64,000 nucleotides of DNA from Gryganskiella cystojenkinii (Eukaryota > Mortierellomycota > Mortierellomycetes > Mortierellales > Mortierellaceae): the NCBI GenBank assembly GCA_015852425.1, contig JAAAIG010000020.1:51259-115258 (forward strand), given 5' to 3'. Positions 58,171-64,000 of the stretch are shown piece by piece. The notes beneath the pieces were generated by a model. That model was not told the origin of the DNA, searched no databases, and was given only the letters and a program-made list of their open reading frames with translations. The position numbers and the translations under genes are program-made. Positions within the stretch are counted from its first letter, which is position 1; each line of letters opens with the position of its first letter.

Positions 58171-60082
58171 TTATCGATGTAGAGTTAAAATATCAGGTAC
58201 GGCATCATTTCCGTCTTCCACCTCGATCTTCTGAAGAAGATCATCCTCACTAATACTACCCTGAGCGCTTTCTCCTCCTCCTCCTCTTCCTTGTGGAAAC
58301 TCGACCTTCCCCTCCTCGACGACCGCCGGCAAGGAGCGATTCTGGAGCTCTCGTGCATGTTCCAATTCCAACTGTGCTTGGTAACGCGCGCGAGTTCGTC
58401 TCGTAGCCGTATAACAACAATAACCACAACATATGAGGATTAAACCAACAACAAGCGGGACAACAATAATAATAGTTTGCAAGCCAGGGTAATATTCACC
58501 TCCGTCATCCGAGCCTTTCTTGGTTCGGTCATATGCATCCAACGGCCAAGGGATCGAGATCTCGTGATCTTTGATGGTCTGTGGAATCCCAAATCCAGGT
58601 CCGTCCCCCAAGGCTATACCCGTGATGCCAAGAAAATGAAGCACGACCGCAAAAGGCTTGGCCGGTTGATTGAGATCCGAGGAGACACCTCCAAATGTAA
58701 AAAAAGAATAAGTCCCTGAATAGGGCACTTGTGTCTGGTTCACTTGCATGATTGCATCTCTGGACAGGTCTGGTACCTGAAGCATCGTGAAGTTTGATTC
58801 GCGATCTAATCGGCCCTGGAAAGAAATACGACACGAAGAAAAGAGTTTGTAAACAAGACGTGTAAAAGGATATGCAGGTCACCACCAGTCGAGAGAGAAG
58901 CGGATGAACAAAAGTCAAAAAATGTACCGGAGTACCGCAGAGGAGGTAGAAGGTATTATTGTCCATCAAACTGGCGGTTACTGTTTGATTTTCAGTACAG
59001 GCGGCCACAGGCGACGATGGAGCGGAGTAGACTTTGACACCGGTTGTTGGGAACATTTTAAAAGAGTCCTTCGTCACAGGGAAGCTCACGACCTGAGTCG
59101 CGTTCGGATCTGCTTCGTGGTACCCAACCGCGTAGAGTCGACCCAGAGCCGAAATTGTTGTAGTTATCCTCCCGAAATATGTGTTTGGCTAAAAATTTGA
59201 CGCGACAACCCACCAGAAAGAAAAGAAAAGAATAAAAGACATTCGCCATATGATTATAGATTCCTTCCGATCGTTTCCATTGAAAAGAGGTCCAAAATAC
59301 AAAAGGGGACTTACCACCCTCATTGTCCCTGCAGCATGGAACGTCCTGGTATTGTCTTCTTGTGCGAAAACAAGATCTGTGAGATTCTCAGTCGATCGGA
59401 GACTAAACACCAACGTGGACGTTTTATCGGATGTTGATTTCCCTGAGGGTACATAAAACAAGCTTGGAGAACTGTAAAGACTTCCTGAGTTCTGCCACGG
59501 ATACGCTACATCATCCGAAAACGTCACGTTCACCCAGGCTGGATTCGTCGCCGACAAGTCCGCAGTCGAAAACGTAGTCGGTAAAATCAAGGATGAGGGC
59601 AATAGACTTGGATCGTATCGAAATCCACAAGGACGCTCGACATCAAAACTTGAATTAAACTGATAGGTGTTGCTCGTGATAAGGGTGAAGACACCTGAAG
59701 ACGAGACCGCACATGACCCATCATCCGGGACTCCAGAGCCACTCGTGACTTTGAGCCGTTGGACCATAGCGATCACTGTCCATACCAGGGAAGTGAACGA
59801 GGGTGTGGTTACAGTGGATGTGGCCGTAGTGGATGCCTTGAGGAGAATAATATGTTCTCCAAGGTCGATCTGAGACATATTAACGCCATAACCGACTGCA
59901 TATATGGCGGAGTTGTTAGGGTTCGTGGCCAAGCAAAACGGGGCCAAGCTCCCGGTGGTGTTTTCGGCTGTTACGAATTTATTTTTGAGCGAGAAATGGG
60001 TAAGAACGTTAAAGTACATCGACGATCGAACGCACAAGGCACAACTGAAGAGCAATCAACTGGTTCCAACACGCTTACGCAT
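58171..60082 (-). CDS. Single-pass membrane protein, tandem family member 1
   Basis: Four exons: 60079-60082 (ATGC only), 59315-59967, 58928-59188 and 58171-58815; 520 residues. I do not recognise a named domain. The large N-terminal part (about 1-390) is rich in Ser/Thr/Asn with many N-glycosylation sequons (NMS, NSS, NVT, NLT, NQT) and a few Cys, as in an ectodomain. One membrane span follows (TIIIVVPLVVGLILICCGYC) and then a charged tail (TRRTRARYQAQLELEHAREL) ending in LTLHR. This suggests a type I surface protein, but the modelled start has no signal peptide, so an upstream exon may be missing. Exon phases and the 261-nt third exon are identical to those of the neighbour at 61013-62923, showing recent tandem duplication. 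The intron before the ATGC exon uses a GTAAGC donor. Confidence 0.75.
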
Positions 60083-61012
60083 AAGTTTGAAGGTGGCTAA
60101 TGTGAATAACGCAAGGTTGAAAGGGGGCTGGAGATCTAAAGGGCGAGAGGGAAATTGGGGCAAACGGGATGGTTTTATGTGTCCACGCGGAAAGCCAAGG
60201 GCTGTTGTTTACAGTTTACCGGGGAGGAGGTCCAGTTGCGGGGTTGCTCTCAGCTCGCAATACTCAAACTCTTTTTTTTGCGGCGTCTCTCTCTGTACAG
60301 TACTTTTGTGCAACCAAAGTTTTATTTTTATTTTTGGAAGAGGTTTTGGACAATCCACGAGATGGCGCGTCTAGACCAACACTCGTAATACAGGCTCTGC
60401 GAAAGAATATCGCAAGGATATTGCAGTGGCACGATTATGCTGATTACGAGGATCACAGACTGCTGTCCCAGTCTTTAAATCTTTATAAGATCTCAGGATA
60501 TGATTGACTTGTTTGCGCTGTTCACTTTCATGTTAGGCGTGTGTGTATGTGTGTGGGAGTTTGGCAGGTCTTTGACGGGTTGCGGTAGCTGCAATAGCTG
60601 TTGTATATAGTGGAAGCAGTTGTTGTTTTTCTACTCTATTGAAATGGTGGTCCTCGTGCTTTCTTTGAGAGTGTGAAACTTGAACGGGCAAGTGATGCTG
60701 CTCGATGGATTTTTTTTTAAAAGGAGTTAGCCCCAACGTCACCCTTCCTTTCTAACAAGGCCTGTGAGCGATTCTCTCCCTTACTCTCTCGCTGTGCGAT
60801 AAAAACCAAGTTGTCGCTGCGGCGCTTGTCCTGGCCGGATATTTTTGATCGGAGAATGAGTTTTGGAGACGATATTCGCAGCGCAGAAAAAGACAGTCAT
60901 CAGTTTTTGGGAAGAAGGAAAAAGAAAAAGAAAAAGAACGCGTGTGAAAGTATAAGTAGATATGGTCATTGATCTAAACAAACTATCATTAAACTGTCTT
61001 TTTATTTCCACA
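60083..61012. other. Intergenic between tandem membrane-protein genes
   Basis: About 930 nt upstream of member 1 and downstream of member 2. It contains short T runs and no convincing exon, although a missing upstream exon of member 1 could lie here. Confidence 0.45.
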
Positions 61013-62923
61013 TTAACGAGCATTCAGTTCTTGAAGAGGGACATCGGCGCTATGGTGAAGACTAAGGTCTAGATCTCCCTGTCTGCTTTCACCTCCTTTT
61101 GTTACTCGTATTCCTCCTTCAGCCCCTTCTTCTTCAAGTTCAATCTTGCCTTCGTCAACTATCGGCAAGGACTTTTTTTGAGAGTCCTGAAGATTTTGAG
61201 ATCCCAATGCCTGTGCCAGTTCCTCTTCCAACCGTTCTTGCCGACGAAATTTATAATGTTTTGAAAGGATGCAATAACAAAACACCACAGAGAGGAAGCC
61301 AAAGACGCCCGCAATCGTAAACATGACGATATAACTCCTCAAAGTTGAAGCACTCTCGGTGTCGACGGTAGGAGGATCCAATTCATCCATTGGCCAAGGG
61401 ACCGCGATTCGTGGATTAAGACTCTGCGAAGTGCCGAACCTGGACCCGCCCAGGGTCAAGCTCATGAGACCGCTCCCCGTCAATATGACACCAAAAGGTG
61501 TTGCCAGTTGATTTGGATCAGAAGAGACACCTGGGAAGGCGAGAAAGGAATAAAAGCCATCGGCAGTGACATGAGTCTGGTTGACCTGTAGATATGTATC
61601 GTTTGAAGACAAATCCTGAACCTGTAGCAGCGAGTAGTTGGTAGGTTCTAATAAGGATCCTTTCTAAAAAAACATTTTTTTTTAATAAAAATAGATGTGA
61701 GAGGGGCAGAAGGGGAATGGTTTGTTAATAAAATAAATAGAACCCCACCCAGGTTCTCCAGCAAATGGACAACGAAAGGAAGATAGGATAAAAAAAAAAT
61801 ACCGGGGTGCCGCAGAGCATATAGAACGTATTATTGCCAACCATACTCGCAGTGACAGACTGATTTTCAGTGCAAGCGGAAGCAGCTGTCGGTGACGCTG
61901 AATAGACCTTGACTCCGGCTGTGGGGAACTTTTTAATGGAGTCTTTAGTCACGGGGATGCTCACGACCTGGGTAGCATTCGGATTTGCATATGGGTATCC
62001 AATTGCGTAGAGTCTGCCTAGAGCAGACGTTGTTGTGATTATCCTTCCAAAGTATGTCGTAGGCTAAGTATATAGAAACGAAATTAATCAAAATGTAGTT
62101 GTCAATCATCTCGCGATCCACGAAGAAAAGAACAATAAAAAAAAGTCTTACAATCTTCATTGTTCCCGCATAGTAAAACTTCCTGTTACCATCCTCTTGG
62201 GCGAAAATGATATCAGTAAGATTCACTGTCGATTGATAACTGAGTAGCAAAGTGGGATTGGTCGACTGGTTTTCTCCTCCCAAGGATGACAATGATGAAG
62301 ATACATAAAAGAGACGAGGCGATGTGTAATTAATGCCATAGTATCCCCAAGGATAGGCAACATCAGAGCTAAACGTTAGGTTCACCCAGGCTGGATCTGT
62401 TGCAGATAAATTAAAAGTCGAAAGCGTAGTAGGCAACGACTGCGATGGAGGCAACAGACTTGGATCGTAGCGAAACCCGCTCGGATATGGTTCGTACGAT
62501 GTGGAGTTTGGTTCGTTAGTAAAGCTGCCGACGTGGCTGAAGACACCTGAAGACGAGACAGAACAGGTTCCAGAATTCCCGTCTCCATATCCATAGCCAC
62601 TCGTAACCCTGAACCGTTGGACCATAGCGATCACTGACCATGCCAGGGAAGTAAATGAAGGTGTGGTTACAGGTGGTGTGGCGGTGGTGGATGCCTTGAG
62701 GAGAATAATATGTTCTCCGAGATCGAGCTGAGACGTGTTAAAGCCATAAGCCAGACCATAAATAGCAGAATTGTCGTCATTGGTGGCCAAGCAAAAGGGG
62801 GTTAGACTTCCAGGATTTTTTGTAGCTGATGTATTGACAAAAGTAAAGCAGGGGCAAGAGTAAGTGACGATTAGCCTGATGAATCGAAACTGGCCGAATA
62901 AGGGTCCACATTAACATACGCAT
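61013..62923 (-). CDS. Single-pass membrane protein, tandem family member 2
   Basis: Paralogue of the gene at 58171-60082. Four exons: 62920-62923 (ATGC only, in an ACCATGC context), 62152-62825, 61803-62063 and 61013-61663; 529 residues. Shared blocks include LGEHIILLKASTTAT, FRYDPSLLP, LSAT(N/D)PAWVN, TYFGRI, and ACTENQ(T/S)VTAS next to TFY(L/M)LCGTP. One membrane span follows (VMFTIAGVFGFLSVVFCYCI), then a charged tail with YKFRRQERLEEELAQALG. The third exon is again 261 nt. The intron after ATGC uses a GTATGT donor. The tails differ more than the ectodomains, which suggests different intracellular partners. As in member 1, no signal peptide is seen in this model. Confidence 0.75.
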
Positions 62924-63433
62924 GGTAGCTAGGAAGTTTTGATGTGTTGTCGATGGTGTCGAGAAAAAGAGAAATCTAAAGTTTATGAAGAGGGGAGGGA
63001 ATGGGAGAATGGACAGATTTTTAAATCGCCCTGGCCTCTGTTATTTGGAGAGAGAGAGAGACATGAAAGAGAATTGTTCGTGTGTGCTCTCAACTCGGGG
63101 CGGCGCTGTTCACCAGGGAAATACAAGGGTATTTGTTTTTGTTGCGATTCTCTGCGTTTGTATATGTTTTGTGCAACCAAGGAGGCCTACCTTATTTCAG
63201 AAATAACTCTTGGCAAGCAAAAACAAATATTTTCCTGTGAACTATTTCGCCGTGACCAGCAACAGACAAACAACAAATATTGTTTGTTGGCCTTTAATTT
63301 ATTTTTGGATGAGAAAATGTTGGCTCTAACTCCTGTGAGGGACGGCAAGAAAACAATGGAAGAAAGCAGGGTGTTGTTTGACAGAGGGTCTCAGCAGGCC
63401 CAGGCCTACACTCGAGTAGGGTCGCGTATGTTT
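62924..63433. other. Intergenic, upstream of member 2
   Basis: About 500 nt between member 2 and the 3' end of the next same-strand gene. It includes a short GA microsatellite (about 63050-63062). No exon is evident; an extra 5' exon of member 2 cannot be ruled out. Confidence 0.45.
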
Positions 63434-64000
63434 CTAAGGGCGAGTTTCGCGCGGAATATGAGGTGGTGCAAGCCCTATTGTTGATGATGAGGATGATGAA
63501 GTCATAGTCATATTTGGTCGAGGATGCGTTGAAAGCTGTAGTCCCTGCTGTAGTTGTTGATGGTACGACAAGTTATTATTGACATTTTGATGGAATGCCG
63601 CTGCTGCCGTGTTTGGTTGAGGTACTTGGAAAGGTGTAGGCGTGTAAGGTTGGTAGGTCATCGACGCGGGCATTGGCGGTTGTAGAATCCGCGAAACCTG
63701 CTGTTGTTGTTGTTGCTGCGATGGCGGCGGTGATAGTGATTGCTGATGTGTTCTCCGTACCATACTTGAAAACCGTTCTTCTTGTTTGGCCATGAACCCC
63801 TGTTCAGCAATATTTTGTTGAGAGACATCCTGACCAAGACGACTTGGACCTTCATCGACATCCGTTTTGCCCTCCAATCCTCCTCCTCCTCCTCCGATCT
63901 CTTGCTGCTGCTCTCTCTTCCTCATTTGTGATCGTCTCCAGTACCCTCCACTGACCAACCCCACCATGACCAGCACCGCCACCACAATTCCAATGATCGC
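63434..64000 (-). CDS. Membrane protein with Gln-rich tail (5' part outside window)
   Basis: C-terminal part of a minus-strand gene cut by the window edge; about 188 codons are seen. It opens with a membrane span (AIIGIVVAVLVMVGLVSGGY) followed by a basic stop-transfer (WRRSQMRKREQQQ), a Gly run, then a long disordered tail rich in Gln, Pro and Ser (SQQQQQQQVS, PPSQQ) that ends PHIPRETRP. Orientation, position and layout (ectodomain presumably upstream, one span, long polar tail) match the two preceding genes, so it may be a third, more distant member, but the part that could prove it lies outside the window. Confidence 0.65.
   Translation of the reverse strand, partial: AIIGIVVAVLVMVGLVSGGYWRRSQMRKREQQQEIGGGGGGLEGKTDVDEGPSRLGQDVSQQNIAEQGFMAKQEERFSSMVRRTHQQSLSPPPSQQQQQQQVSRILQPPMPASMTYQPYTPTPFQVPQPNTAAAAFHQNVNNNLSYHQQLQQGLQLSTHPRPNMTMTSSSSSSTIGLAPPHIPRETRP

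Noticed and set aside
1..64000. CRISPR array, bacterial operon or integrated virus
   Set aside because: Repeats seen are microsatellites or single duplications without spacers, genes have spliceosomal introns, and no viral structural or replication gene is present.

Overview
The window is nuclear DNA of a filamentous, early-diverging fungus. I infer the Mortierellomycota (Mortierella/Linnemannia type) from the gene mix: an NLR-like NACHT-WD40 gene, a BRCA2 homologue, Atg13, an RTA1-family protein and close FAD-monooxygenase duplicates, all with many short GT-AG introns. There are no operons, rRNA genes, recognisable tRNAs or CRISPR arrays. Most genes have small introns (about 70-640 nt) and several very small exons, so I joined exons by hand from reading frame, splice phase and family motifs. 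Every complete multi-exon model below sums to a multiple of three. Three short N runs (14566-14575, 35637-35646, 50074-50086) are assembly gaps.

Left third (1-21.7 kb). A NACHT/pentapeptide/WD40 signalling protein runs off the left edge on the minus strand. It is followed by a small multi-pass membrane protein that converges on an oligoribonuclease (Rex2/Orn), then TCTP. The next block is decayed: a flavin monooxygenase (FMO/BVMO-like) pseudogene followed by about 2 kb of broken sequence. After it come a Pus8/Pus9-type pseudouridine synthase and, divergent from it, a full-length BRCA2 homologue with four BRC repeats and a helical/OB DNA-binding domain.

Middle (21.7-49.2 kb). Two FAD-dependent monooxygenase paralogues stand head-to-head and share an 11-nt microexon. 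Next to them on the minus strand is a rubredoxin-like frame interrupted by one TAG. Then follow a very small membrane-segment duplication, Atg13 (nine exons), ZPR1, almost 5 kb of repeat-bearing non-coding sequence, an alpha-arrestin with a PPxY motif, a D-aminoacyl-tRNA deacylase, and a divergent KPWE-motif protein that resembles the peroxisomal factor Pex39.

Right third (49.2-64 kb). An RTA1-like membrane protein and a ribonuclease-inhibitor-type LRR protein are followed by transposon debris: a frameshifted PIF1-like helicase piece and a frameshifted retrotransposon protease piece. The end of the window holds a same-strand series of single-pass membrane proteins. Two are clear paralogues whose modelled first coding exon is only ATGC. 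A third gene of similar architecture runs off the right edge. The housekeeping genes (TCTP, ZPR1, Rex2, DTD, Atg13, BRCA2) are intact. The accessory signals lie in the NACHT gene, the FMO remnant, the FAD pair with the rubredoxin, the transposon scraps and the membrane-protein cluster.
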